A DNA stretch of 6,894 nt from an uncultured Moraxella sp. (lineage in GTDB: Bacteria > Pseudomonadota > Gammaproteobacteria > Pseudomonadales > Moraxellaceae). The translations under genes and the position numbers were made by a program. Location of the stretch: assembly GCA_937889485.1 (NCBI GenBank), contig CALAPG010000213.1, positions 1 to 6,894 of the forward strand, given 5' to 3'. How positions within the stretch are numbered: the stretch's first letter is position 1; every line of letters begins with the position of its first letter. The notes under the pieces are model-generated. The model worked only from the letters and a program-made list of their open reading frames with translations, ran no database searches and was not told the origin of the DNA. Shown here piece by piece: positions 1-6,894 of this stretch.

Positions 1-1
1 G

Positions 2-742
2 AACATTATTAATGTGGCAGGTATTGTGGTGTTGGTGCCTATTTTAATGTTTTATTTTTTGTATAACTGGGATGAACGTTTGGTTAAGCTTCGTCATGCC
101 ATTCCAAACCGTTACGTGCCCTCGGTTTACCGTATTGCCAAAGAAAGCGATGAGGCGCTGATGTCCTTTATTAAGGGACAGTTGCTGGTGATGATTTTGC
201 TTGGCATGGTGTATGCTGTGCAGCTACAGTTGATTGGGCTCAAGGTTGGGTTAATCATTGGTATGATTGCAGGTATTGCAAGTTTTGTCCCGTATTTGGG
301 TTTTACTTTGGGATTTATTGCTGCCATTATCGCTGGGTTGTTCCAGTTTGGTGTGGACTGGGTGCACCTGTTATTGATTGTGGGGGCATTTATGGTGGGG
401 CAGGCGGTGGAAGGCTATATTCTACAGCCGCTGCTATTGGGCGATAAAATTGGATTGTCACCGCTTTGGGTGATGTTTGCAGTACTGGCAGGCGCGGCAT
501 TGGCAGGGATTGTCGGTATGTTGGTGGCGCTACCACTGGCGGCAGTGATTAATGTGCTATTGCGCCATGCTTATGACAGCTATCGTGATAGTGAGTTTTA
601 TAAGGGCAATCGCCAGTATGAATTGTTTAAACAAGAAAATTTTGTAGAAATCAAAAAAGCTGAGCAGGCGAAAGCGCAAGCCGCGGCAGCCGCTGAACAG
701 CGCACCTCGTGGTTAACTCGCCTCAAAAAAATATTTGGCTAA
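2..742 (+). CDS. AI-2E/PerM family transporter, 3' part (5' end outside window)
   Basis: The frame is open from base 2 with no stop, so the gene enters from the left edge; the GTG at 14 is an internal valine, not a start. The visible 246 residues are strongly hydrophobic and fit the C-terminal two thirds of the AI-2E transporter family (PF01594, PerM/YdiK-type, usually about 350 residues), so roughly 100 residues are missing. In order: a membrane helix (residues about 5-23 of this part); an amphipathic charged stretch; a long helical block with the family-typical FVPYLG motif; an EGYILQPLLLGDKIGLSP stretch; and a Gly/Ala-rich final helix pair. The tail is soluble, Lys/Ala/Glu-rich and probably cytoplasmic. 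Family members are inner-membrane proteins variously linked to autoinducer-2 export or Na+/H+ exchange, so the substrate is not predictable. The family call is firm; perM is a plausible but unproven symbol. Confidence 0.85.
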   Translation, partial: NIINVAGIVVLVPILMFYFLYNWDERLVKLRHAIPNRYVPSVYRIAKESDEALMSFIKGQLLVMILLGMVYAVQLQLIGLKVGLIIGMIAGIASFVPYLGFTLGFIAAIIAGLFQFGVDWVHLLLIVGAFMVGQAVEGYILQPLLLGDKIGLSPLWVMFAVLAGAALAGIVGMLVALPLAAVINVLLRHAYDSYRDSEFYKGNRQYELFKQENFVEIKKAEQAKAQAAAAAEQRTSWLTRLKKIFG

Positions 743-747
743 TGCTG

Positions 748-803
748 CTATGGGCGGCTAATATAGGCTGCCCATAGTTAGTGGGCAACCGCGGTGGCTT
801 TTT
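748..803 (+). terminator. Possible terminator region behind the permease gene
   Basis: Six bases after the stop, ctatgggc (748-755) pairs with gcccatag (770-777). With G-U pairs the RNA stem extends to about 12 bp (748-759 with 766-777) around a 6-nt loop. No T-run follows directly. A second, imperfect stem (785-798) is followed by five T (799-803), and gccca (770-774) can instead pair with tgggc (782-786), so two folds compete. The structure fits a 3' end for the permease transcript, but it is weaker than the terminator behind ttcA. Confidence 0.4.
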
Positions 804-826
804 GTGGTAGGCAATAAACGAAGCCC

Positions 827-856
827 TAAACAGCCGTGCCATAAATACGTTATAAT
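827..856 (+). promoter_or_regulatory. Candidate sigma70 promoter of ttcA
   Basis: A perfect TATAAT lies at 851-856. A TAAACA at 827-832 (4 of 6 matches to TTGACA) sits 18 bp upstream. Transcription would begin near 863, giving an untranslated leader of about 54 nt. The -10 box is convincing; the -35 box is weak. Confidence 0.5.
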
Positions 857-916
857 GGCGTTTTTTTATCGCCATGGCGGCTACGTTTCGCCCATTTGTC
901 GTTAGTTAGGTAACTT

Positions 917-2068
917 ATGCAGTCAAACACTCACGCTTTTATCCGCTCTAGTCAAGATCGTCAGCCTTTAGATGAAGGTGATAACACAGCGCCTCATTGG
1001 AGCGATGATGCCGCTGTCGAACATGACGGGCATAGGTTGCCCGAAGAAGCCCACGCCACCCTTGAAGTGGTAAATGCGGGTGACCAAGATGCCCAATCGG
1101 CACGTTTTCGTAAGCTACAAAAAAAGTTACGTAAGTTGGTGTCATGGGCAATCCGCGACTACAACATGATTGAAGATGGCGATGTGGTGATGGTATGTAT
1201 TTCTGGCGGCAAAGACAGCTTTACGTTACTTGATATCTTATTGTTTTTAAAACGTATTGCGCCCATCAACTTTGAGGTGATAGCGGTCAATTTGGATCAA
1301 AAACAGCCCAATTATCCAGAGGACGTGTTGCCTAACTATTTGACCCAACACAAAATTCCATACTATATTTTAGAAAAAGACACCTACAGCGTGGTCAAGC
1401 AAATTATTCCAGAAGGCAAGACTTATTGCTCGGCATGCTCACGGCTGCGCCGTGGTTCATTGTATGGGTTTGCCAAGCAAATTGGTGCAACCAAAATTGC
1501 CTTGGGGCATCACCGCGATGACATGATGGCAACATTTTTCTTAAATCTATTTCATGGCGGTAGTCTAAAATCAATGCCACCCAAGCTACTATCCGATGAT
1601 GGGCAAAATATCTTAATTCGACCGCTTGCTTATGTGGAAGAAAAAGACATCATCAAATATGCCAATTATAAGCAGTTTCCCATCATCCCTTGTAACTTAT
1701 GTGGCAGCCAAGAAAACCTGCAGCGCGCTATGATTAATGACATGTTACGTGACTGGGACAAGCAGTATCCCAAGCGATTAGACTCAATTTTTGGGGCATT
1801 ACAAAATGTGGCGCCGTCACAGCTGGCAGATAGACAGTTATTTGACTTTGAAAATCTAACCCTAAGCCGTGATGAACATATTCGCGTGTTTGAAGGTGAG
1901 AAGATTCAAGCAGGATTGATTGATGAGGCACTGCAGCAAAAAGGCGTGCCAGCCGCGCCCGAAGTGCAAACGTTTGACCCCAATGACCCGACAAAAACAG
2001 GCAAAACCACAAGCAACAAAAACCACACTACGGCGCAAAAAATCCCCACCATTAATCCTATAATTTGA
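917..2068 (+). CDS. ttcA: tRNA 2-thiocytidine biosynthesis protein TtcA
   Basis: TtcA is a cytoplasmic ATP- and Fe-S-dependent enzyme that thiolates cytidine 32 in a subset of tRNAs. The 383-residue product has the PP-loop ATP-binding motif SGGKDS at 96-101, the NLDQKQP stretch at 125-131, a CSAC pair (C171, C174) followed by SRLRRG, GHHRDD at 197-202, and [11 protein letters not shown] with C259 and C262. TtcA proteins bind a [4Fe-4S] cluster through three cysteines from these two regions. The core aligns with E. coli TtcA from about residue 62 to 312. It differs in an acidic, probably disordered N-terminal extension of nearly 50 residues and a polar, Thr/Lys-rich C-terminal tail. The ATG at 917 is used because AGGT at 908-911 lies at suitable spacing and the next Met is residue 84, inside the conserved core. 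It appears monocistronic, with its own -10 box and terminator. Confidence 0.95.
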   Translation: MQSNTHAFIRSSQDRQPLDEGDNTAPHWSDDAAVEHDGHRLPEEAHATLEVVNAGDQDAQSARFRKLQKKLRKLVSWAIRDYNMIEDGDVVMVCISGGKDSFTLLDILLFLKRIAPINFEVIAVNLDQKQPNYPEDVLPNYLTQHKIPYYILEKDTYSVVKQIIPEGKTYCSACSRLRRGSLYGFAKQIGATKIALGHHRDDMMATFFLNLFHGGSLKSMPPKLLSDDGQNILIRPLAYVEEKDIIKYANYKQFPIIPCNLCGSQENLQRAMINDMLRDWDKQYPKRLDSIFGALQNVAPSQLADRQLFDFENLTLSRDEHIRVFEGEKIQAGLIDEALQQKGVPAAPEVQTFDPNDPTKTGKTTSNKNHTTAQKIPTINPII

Positions 2069-2099
2069 CCCTTATTGTTAGATACGAGCCATTAACCTA

Positions 2100-2136
2100 G
2101 CCGCTCCCAACTTACATAGGGGGCGGCGATTTTTTT
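2100..2136 (+). terminator. Intrinsic terminator of ttcA
   Basis: gccgctccc (2100-2108) pairs with gggggcggc (2119-2127) over 9 bp, with one G-U pair and a 10-nt loop, and is followed by seven T (2130-2136). It begins 31 bp after the ttcA stop. On the minus strand no T-run follows the stem, so it should not efficiently terminate the convergent gene. Confidence 0.85.
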
Positions 2137-2752
2137 AACGGGCGTTTTGGAGCTGCTTTAGTAGTTGGGTGTTTTGGTTAATTTGTTGGGTTAATGTATC
2201 TATTTTATGAGGTAGCTCAGATAGATAGGTACGCGCTTCTTTCTCGGTTTTAAACTCAAGGTTATCGCCGTCTAGCATCTTCTTATATTGGTTATTAAGC
2301 TTATCGCGCTCTGCTTTATCTGCTTCAACACGTTTGCTAAGCTGATGAATTTTTAGCCCTTGCTCATTGCTATTTTGTAGTGCCAAGCGTTGATCAATTG
2401 GGCACACGGCATTGATGCGATAGCCTGAGCGCCCAAGGTTATAAGCGTTAGTGGCGGTACAATATTGGGTCAAACCTTGCTGGCGACCCTGTTCCCACGC
2501 CAGCTTATTGGGGGCGATGTTAGCTTTGCGGCAGGCTTTATTATGGTTTAAGACATAATCCTTATCTTGCCCCGCCTTGCCGTCTCGGTAACCAATCATT
2601 TGCCAATCGGCCGTTTGGCATTCTTGTAGCGACATCGTGGCGCATCCCGACAGCCAAGTGACGCCAAACGCCAAACTTACCCACCCCATCGGCTTGATAA
2701 AATGAGCAATCTGTGAAAAAGTATCAAAAGTGAAAGAACGTGACAGTGCCAT
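2135..2752 (-). CDS. DUF2799-type outer-membrane lipoprotein with coiled-coil tail
   Basis: The 205-residue product starts with a hydrophobic stretch (about 22-36) ending in the lipobox LSGC. Cys37 would be lipidated after signal peptidase II cleavage, and Ala38 at +2 favours sorting to the outer membrane. Residues 45-117 match my recollection of DUF2799: C45, DWQMIGYRDGKAG (49-61), H70, C74, GRQQGL (89-94), YCTATNAYNLGRSG (97-110) and VCP with C117. Its four cysteines could form two disulfides in the periplasm. Residues about 125-205 are charged and Gln/Leu/Lys-rich, predicted as coiled coil. The start at 2752 is supported by GAGGT six bases upstream; the Met at residue 22 would give a more usual short signal peptide but lacks such a site. 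The function of this family is unknown. The gene is divergent from parA and convergent with ttcA. Confidence 0.8.
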   Translation of the reverse strand: MALSRSFTFDTFSQIAHFIKPMGWVSLAFGVTWLSGCATMSLQECQTADWQMIGYRDGKAGQDKDYVLNHNKACRKANIAPNKLAWEQGRQQGLTQYCTATNAYNLGRSGYRINAVCPIDQRLALQNSNEQGLKIHQLSKRVEADKAERDKLNNQYKKMLDGDNLEFKTEKEARTYLSELPHKIDTLTQQINQNTQLLKQLQNAR

Positions 2753-2805
2753 AACATGACCTCAAATAACTAAAAATATTGGATAGACCATTGATATTAA
2801 AATGG

Positions 2806-2834
2806 TTTATAAAAAAAATATCCCCTACTTAAAA
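2806..2834 (-). promoter_or_regulatory. Weak candidate promoter of the lipoprotein gene
   Basis: Read on the minus strand, TATAAA (2811-2806) is preceded at 17 bp by TTTTAA (2834-2829). The -10 matches 5 of 6 bases and the -35 only 3 of 6. The predicted start, near 2799, falls inside a 6-bp inverted repeat, accatt/aatggt (2787-2806), which could be an operator. The spacer is so AT-rich that chance matches are likely. Confidence 0.3.
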
Positions 2835-2872
2835 GGGCGGCGCATAATTTAGCAGATTATTTATACAAAAGC

Positions 2873-2890
2873 ATTTAACAATGGTTAAAT
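2873..2890. repeat. Perfect 7-bp inverted repeat with AATG loop, upstream of parA
   Basis: atttaac (2873-2879) and gttaaat (2884-2890) are exact reverse complements separated by four bases. The 18-bp site could be a regulator-binding palindrome or, in RNA, a small AT-rich hairpin. The loop contains the ATG of a 14-codon reading frame. Confidence 0.5.
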
Positions 2891-2924
2891 TTTTGTTAGG
2901 CTATTTGACAAGGCAAACACAATG

Positions 2925-2960
2925 ACTAATGTCGCATCCGTATACGACATTGGTTTTTTT
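2925..2960 (+). terminator. Terminator-like hairpin in the parA leader (possible attenuator)
   Basis: actaatgtcg (2925-2934) pairs with cgacattggt (2945-2954) over 10 bp with one U-G pair and a 10-nt loop; its inner 7 bp are a perfect inverted repeat. Seven T (2954-2960) follow. This has all the parts of an intrinsic terminator, yet no gene on this strand ends here and the parA ribosome binding site begins 10 bases later. It may attenuate parA transcription, end a small leader RNA, or act as a DNA operator overlapping the promoter region. Confidence 0.55.
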
Positions 2961-2982
2961 ATATCATCTAAAAGGATGGGTC

Positions 2983-3750
2983 ATGCAAAAAATCTTAATC
3001 GCCAACCAAAAAGGCGGCTGCGGCAAAACCTCCATCGCCATCAACTTAGCCGCTGCACTAGCAAACCAAGGCAAAACAGTTGCGTTAGCCGATGCTGACC
3101 CCCAAAAATCTAGCCTACAGTGGCTCAAAATGCGTCCCGATGACGCCGCTACTATTATTGGCGTAGACTGGCGAGATAGCGATGATATTGGCGAAATTCC
3201 CAAACACCTGCAAAAAGATGACTGGCTTATTATTGACGCACCAGGGGCATTATCAGGTAACAAAGCCCAGCCACTGATTGCCGAATGCAAAGCCATCTTA
3301 ATACCCGTCTTGCCCGCATTTTTTGATATTCATAGCACCAAGCGCTTCTTAAAAAGCTTAGAAGACATCAAGCGCATTCGTAAAGGAAAAGTGGATATTT
3401 ATCTGGTTGCCAACCGCGTTCGCAGCCAACTCATGCAAGACCATACGCCCACCGACAAACTGGTCAGCTTATTTGATGACATTGGACAACAGCCACTGGC
3501 TTGGCTATCTGAGCGTAGCATTTATCAAGCCTTGGCAGAGCGCGGCCTAAGTATTTTTGACAAAAGTCAAAAACCCTACCGTGATATACAAACCCAGTGG
3601 CAGCCTATCATTGAGATGCTTGCCCATGAACCTGTGGGGACAAATTCCCCAAATCAAAGCGGCAATCAAGCAGCCGTCACTCCTTCCCGAATAACCCCCC
3701 AGACAACCAAAACAAGCAAAACAACCAAAACAAGCAACTGGTACGAGTAA
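2983..3750 (+). CDS. Orphan ParA/MinD-type ATPase
   Basis: ParA ATPases dimerise on ATP and use gradients on the nucleoid or membrane to position DNA or protein cargo. The 255-residue product has the deviant Walker A motif KGGCGKTS at 10-17 with signature Lys10, the switch region DADPQKSS at 37-44, and Walker B LIIDAPG at 82-88. There is no N-terminal DNA-binding domain, so it is of the short type. Residues about 217-255 are polar, Thr/Ser/Lys-rich and probably disordered. The ATG at 2983 is chosen because AAAGGA (2971-2976) lies six bases upstream and the Walker motif then falls at the usual distance from the N-terminus. The in-frame ATG at 2929 lies within a hairpin and lacks such a site. 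No parB follows; an uncharacterised membrane protein gene starts 8 bp downstream. The cargo is unknown, and the chromosomal context beside topA argues against a plasmid partition system. Confidence 0.85.
   Translation: MQKILIANQKGGCGKTSIAINLAAALANQGKTVALADADPQKSSLQWLKMRPDDAATIIGVDWRDSDDIGEIPKHLQKDDWLIIDAPGALSGNKAQPLIAECKAILIPVLPAFFDIHSTKRFLKSLEDIKRIRKGKVDIYLVANRVRSQLMQDHTPTDKLVSLFDDIGQQPLAWLSERSIYQALAERGLSIFDKSQKPYRDIQTQWQPIIEMLAHEPVGTNSPNQSGNQAAVTPSRITPQTTKTSKTTKTSNWYE
3703..3738 (+). repeat. 18-bp direct tandem repeat, two copies, in the parA 3' end
   Basis: Bases 3703-3720 and 3721-3738 are identical at 17 of 18 positions (unit begins acaaccaaaacaagc). In frame they encode TTKTSK and TTKTSN in the disordered ParA tail. 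Because the unit is a multiple of three, copy-number change by slippage would keep the frame. Confidence 0.8.
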
Positions 3751-3758
3751 CAATATTA

Positions 3759-4259
3759 ATGGGCACTTGGATAGCAATCGGCATTGGCATTTTTATTATT
3801 GGCAGCATTATGGGGCTCAAGCCCTCTGCGCGTGAAACTATGCGTGACAACCTGCGCATGGCAGCCAGACGGCTAGATATACAGCCGCGGCTAGTGGCAT
3901 GCCCCAACTGGATTATGGGCGAAGGCGGTGAGCGCGGCAAAGGAATGATTGCCCAATATGGTATTATCATTGAAGAGGCGCGTATGTCGCCTTGTGACTA
4001 CCAAATTATTGATGGTAACTGGCGCCCTTGTACCGCCAATTATCCCGCCAATTTTGCCCTAGACAACCAACCCGTCACATTGCCGCCAAGCATAGAGCCC
4101 ACGACTCGAGGGCTAAGCTGCAAAGCGAACTTTATTTGTATCTACTGGCAAGAAAATGCGGGCATGGGCAGCAAAGCACAACTTGAAACCACCCAAAAAG
4201 ACCTAATGTTGTTAAAAAGCCAATTGCAACATTATGCCAAACTGGTGCAGAATAGCTAA
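3759..4259 (+). CDS. Uncharacterised single-span membrane protein
   Basis: The 166-residue product has one uncharged hydrophobic helix at about 3-20, followed at once by a basic amphipathic stretch (KPSARETMRDNLRMAARR, 21-38). By the positive-inside rule the remaining domain should be cytoplasmic, with the N-terminus outside. That domain has five cysteines (48, 79, 91, 121, 127), none in a CxxC pair, several Trp and Tyr, and a C-terminal helix (about 140-163) that may form a coiled coil. The pattern of a helix followed by PSxRE...LR..AR and a hydrophobic strand reminds me of small membrane proteins of Pseudomonas and Acinetobacter, some labelled YajC-like. That is from memory and weak. The ATG lies 8 bp after the parA stop, without a good ribosome binding site, suggesting coupled translation. 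I assign no function. Confidence 0.75.
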   Translation: MGTWIAIGIGIFIIGSIMGLKPSARETMRDNLRMAARRLDIQPRLVACPNWIMGEGGERGKGMIAQYGIIIEEARMSPCDYQIIDGNWRPCTANYPANFALDNQPVTLPPSIEPTTRGLSCKANFICIYWQENAGMGSKAQLETTQKDLMLLKSQLQHYAKLVQNS

Positions 4260-4304
4260 CTTTTTACTTTATATTGATTCTTTTGACATTCGCGAAACCA
4301 AAAC

Positions 4305-6894
4305 ATGAGCAAAACATCCACCCCCAAAAAATCAACCAAAGCCACCCAAGCAGCAGCGCTAACGTCTCAAACCGACAACGCTGCTAGCCGCCATGGCAAG
4401 GCGCTGGTCATTGTAGAATCACCTGCCAAAGCCAAAACCATCAATAAGTATTTGGGTAATGATTTTATCGTACGCTCAAGCGTGGGGCACGTGCGTGACT
4501 TGCCTGTTTCTGGCAGTGGCACCCAAAAAAACGACGACAAAACCGACACCCAGCTCACCAAAGAACAAAAAGCGCAGCAAGCTTTGGTACGCCGTATGGG
4601 GGTAGACCCCGAACATGACTGGCAAGCCAATTACGAAATTTTGCCAAACAAAGTTAAAGTAATTAAAGAGCTTAAATCCCTTGCCAAAGACGCCAGCGAA
4701 ATTTATCTGGCAACCGACTTAGACCGAGAAGGGGAGGCGATTGCTTGGCACCTTAAAGAAGTCATTGGCGGCAGCGATGATAAATATAGCCGTGTGGTCT
4801 TCAACGAAATCACCAAAAACGCCATTCAAGACGCCTTTAAGCACCCCACCAAGCTCAACTACGACCGCGTTAACGCCCAGCAAGCACGCCGCTTTCTTGA
4901 CCGCGTTGTGGGCTTTATGGTATCACCGCTACTGTGGCAAAAAGTAGCAAGAGGACTGTCTGCCGGCCGAGTACAATCCGTAGCAACACGGCTCGTGGTA
5001 GAACGCGAACGTGAAATTCGAGCGTTTACGCCCGTTGAATATTGGGAAATTCATGCCAATACCCACCGTGCCGATCATGGCAATGCGCCTATTCGTCTTG
5101 AAGCATTCAAACAAGCGGGTAAACCGCTGCAATTGGGTAATGAACAACAAACCAACCTTGTGGTGGCGCGGTTACAAAATGCCGATTTTATCGTTGCCGA
5201 TCGTGAACAAAAACCCACCCAGTCCAAACCGTCTGCCCCTTTTATCACCTCAACCTTACAGCAAGCGGCTAGTACACGCTTGGGTTTTCCCGTCAAAAAA
5301 ACCATGACCCTTGCCCAGCGCCTGTATGAAGCGGGGCATATCACCTATATGCGTACCGACAGCACATTTTTATCAAACGATGCCCTCAATAGCGTGCGCC
5401 GTTTTATTGACCAACAATTTGGCGCAAACTATGTCCCCAAAACACCCAACGTATATGGCAATAAACAAAACGCTCAAGAAGCGCATGAAGCCATTCGCCC
5501 ATCGGATGTATCAGTGGCATCTACCTTGCTCAAAGACATGGAGCGAGACGCCCAGCGCTTGTATGAGCTAATTTGGCGCCAATTTGTGGCTTGTCAAATG
5601 CCGCCCGCCCAGTACCAATCTATGACCTTAACCGTCAATGCCAGCGACATTGAACTAAAAGCCAAAGGTCGGGTCATGACGTTTGATGGCTACACCAAAG
5701 TACAGCCGCCTGCCAAAAATGAAGACAATATCTTGCCCGATGTCAATGTGGGAGAACAATTGGTAGTAGACAGCATTGAGCCAAGTCAACACTTTACCAA
5801 ACCACCCGCGCGCTACACCGAAGCAAGCTTGGTCAAAGAACTAGAAAAGCGCGGGATTGGCAGACCTTCCACCTATGCCTCGATTATTTCCACCATTCAA
5901 GAGCGCGGCTATGTCAAAATTGAAAACAAACGCCTATTTGCCGAAAAAATGGGCGACATCGTCACCGACCGCTTAGTCGGCAGTTTTCCGCACCTCATGG
6001 ACTACACCTTCACCGCAGGGCTAGAAAAAAACCTCGACGCCGTAGCAGAAGGGGAGCAAAACTGGAAACACGTCCTAGACGATTTTTATGGCGACTTTAA
6101 AACCAAACTTGCCCATGCCAAAGATGACGGTGGCATGAAACCCAATGACCCAACCGACGTGCCAGATATCCACTGTGATTTGTGCGCGCGACCCATGCAA
6201 ATACGCACAGGCTCAACAGGCGTATTTCTTGGGTGTACAGGCTACAACTTACCGCCAAAAGAACGCTGCAAAGGCACCAAAAACTTAATGCCCGTTGAAG
6301 CATTTGCCAGCCAAACTGCCAAAGAAAGCCAAAACCAAGGCGACGAAGAAAGCGATAACCATGACGAAATCCAAGCCTTATTGGAGAAAAAACGCTGTCC
6401 AAAATGCCATACCGCCATGGATGGTTACATTGTGGATGGCGGATTAAAACTACACGTTTGCGGCAACAACCCAGACTGTGATGGCTATCTGCTAGAAAAA
6501 GGCGTCTTTGAAACCGCCAATAACAACGACATGCCCACCATTCCTTGTGACAAATGCGATGGTGAAATGGCGCTCAAAACAGGGCGTTTTGGTGCCTACT
6601 TTGCTTGCCAAAAATGTGACAACACCCGCAAAGTCCTCAAAAATGGCGAAGCAGCGCCACCGCGAATGACCCCAATCGCCATGCCGCAGCTACGTTCACA
6701 ACGTCATGATGACCACTACATATTGCGAGAAGGTGCAGCGGGGCTATTTTTGGCCGCCAGTAAATTTCCAAAAGTCCGAGAAACTCGTCCTCCCAAATTG
6801 GCAGAATTACGCGCTATTCAAGACCAACTTGAAAGCAAATTTCATTATTTACTAACCGCACCCGACCAAGACCCCGATGGCAACCCCAAGATCG
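4305..6894 (+). CDS. topA: DNA topoisomerase I, 3' end outside window
   Basis: TopA relaxes negatively supercoiled DNA behind polymerases by transient single-strand cleavage. The frame runs open for 863 codons to the window edge and aligns with E. coli TopA nearly throughout; by that alignment about 40 residues are missing. Seen in order: a 30-residue Ser/Thr/Lys-rich extension; the Toprim domain from [15 protein letters not shown], with Glu38, and DLDRE at 138-142 giving acidic metal-binding residues 138, 140 and 142; catalytic Tyr348 in ITYMRTDS; His394 in [10 protein letters not shown]; and [11 protein letters not shown] further on. Three C-terminal zinc-binding modules follow: C624/C627/C644/C655, C698/C701/C719/C725 and C748/C751/C768/C771. 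An acidic linker separates the first two. The ATG at 4305 is the only nearby start before the conserved block, although its ribosome binding site is poor. It lies 45 bp after the previous gene without a terminator, so read-through from parA is likely. Confidence 0.96.
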   Translation, partial: MSKTSTPKKSTKATQAAALTSQTDNAASRHGKALVIVESPAKAKTINKYLGNDFIVRSSVGHVRDLPVSGSGTQKNDDKTDTQLTKEQKAQQALVRRMGVDPEHDWQANYEILPNKVKVIKELKSLAKDASEIYLATDLDREGEAIAWHLKEVIGGSDDKYSRVVFNEITKNAIQDAFKHPTKLNYDRVNAQQARRFLDRVVGFMVSPLLWQKVARGLSAGRVQSVATRLVVEREREIRAFTPVEYWEIHANTHRADHGNAPIRLEAFKQAGKPLQLGNEQQTNLVVARLQNADFIVADREQKPTQSKPSAPFITSTLQQAASTRLGFPVKKTMTLAQRLYEAGHITYMRTDSTFLSNDALNSVRRFIDQQFGANYVPKTPNVYGNKQNAQEAHEAIRPSDVSVASTLLKDMERDAQRLYELIWRQFVACQMPPAQYQSMTLTVNASDIELKAKGRVMTFDGYTKVQPPAKNEDNILPDVNVGEQLVVDSIEPSQHFTKPPARYTEASLVKELEKRGIGRPSTYASIISTIQERGYVKIENKRLFAEKMGDIVTDRLVGSFPHLMDYTFTAGLEKNLDAVAEGEQNWKHVLDDFYGDFKTKLAHAKDDGGMKPNDPTDVPDIHCDLCARPMQIRTGSTGVFLGCTGYNLPPKERCKGTKNLMPVEAFASQTAKESQNQGDEESDNHDEIQALLEKKRCPKCHTAMDGYIVDGGLKLHVCGNNPDCDGYLLEKGVFETANNNDMPTIPCDKCDGEMALKTGRFGAYFACQKCDNTRKVLKNGEAAPPRMTPIAMPQLRSQRHDDHYILREGAAGLFLAASKFPKVRETRPPKLAELRAIQDQLESKFHYLLTAPDQDPDGNPKI

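Noticed and set aside
948..2012. Minus-strand open frames opposite ttcA
   Set aside because: They overlap a complete, motif-bearing ttcA, and their products have no recognisable features.
2687..2689. Alternative lipoprotein start at Met22 on the minus strand
   Set aside because: It would give a neater signal peptide but lacks a Shine-Dalgarno, whereas the start at 2752 has GAGGT at good spacing. Not fully excluded.
2929..2982. Longer parA start at ATG 2929, adding 18 residues
   Set aside because: It lies inside the hairpin, has no ribosome binding site, and pushes the Walker A motif away from the N-terminus. ATG 2983 has AAAGGA at ideal spacing.
2922..3000. Reading frame from ATG 2922, overlapping the TGA of the 14-codon frame
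   Set aside because: It runs into parA in another frame as a short, Arg-rich, low-complexity peptide typical of a shadow frame, and has no ribosome binding site.
2964..3970. Minus-strand frames opposite parA and the membrane protein gene
   Set aside because: They are antisense to genes with clear motifs or operon spacing, and their compositions (Pro/Ser/Cys-rich) look like reverse-strand artefacts.
4283..4288. TTGACA just before topA as a -35 box
   Set aside because: A matching -10 box would fall at or past the topA start codon, so it cannot drive a translated topA message from this start. TATATT at 4270-4275 also lacks a -35 partner.
4367..6402. Several open frames of 68-101 codons on both strands within 4367-6402
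   Set aside because: All lie inside topA, whose frame is intact and highly conserved; they are shadows.
1..6894. CRISPR array, tRNA, rRNA, insertion sequence or prophage
   Set aside because: I found no regularly spaced repeats, cloverleaf, transposase or terminal repeats by eye; nearly all sequence is accounted for by the six genes.

Overview
The window is a stretch of bacterial chromosome of about 45% GC (judged by eye). It probably comes from a gammaproteobacterium of the family Moraxellaceae (Psychrobacter, Moraxella or a relative). This rests on protein style: TtcA and topoisomerase I resemble the E. coli proteins closely over their cores, but carry the added low-complexity ends I associate with that family. 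Genus cannot be fixed without a search. I see no insertion sequence, phage gene, CRISPR array, tRNA or rRNA.

Left part (1-2136), plus strand: the 3' end of a PerM/AI-2E-type membrane permease gene cut by the window edge; a structured spacer with a consensus -10 box; and a complete ttcA gene for tRNA 2-thiocytidine synthesis. ttcA ends in a clear intrinsic terminator whose T-run overlaps the stop codon of the next, convergent gene.

Middle (2135-2982): a minus-strand gene for a DUF2799-type lipoprotein with a coiled-coil tail, then a 230-bp AT-rich divergent spacer. The spacer holds two good inverted repeats. The second, followed by seven T, looks like an intrinsic terminator placed just before the ribosome binding site of the next gene. 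A 14-codon reading frame starts in the loop of the first hairpin and stops at the base of the second. This attenuator-like arrangement is the most unusual thing in the window.

Right part (2983-6894), plus strand: an orphan ParA-type ATPase, then after 8 bp a small single-span membrane protein of unknown function, then after 45 bp the DNA topoisomerase I gene topA, cut about 40 codons before its expected end. No terminator separates the three, so they probably form one transcription unit. Most of the window is ordinary housekeeping sequence; the novelty, if any, lies in the parA leader and in the ParA-membrane protein pair.
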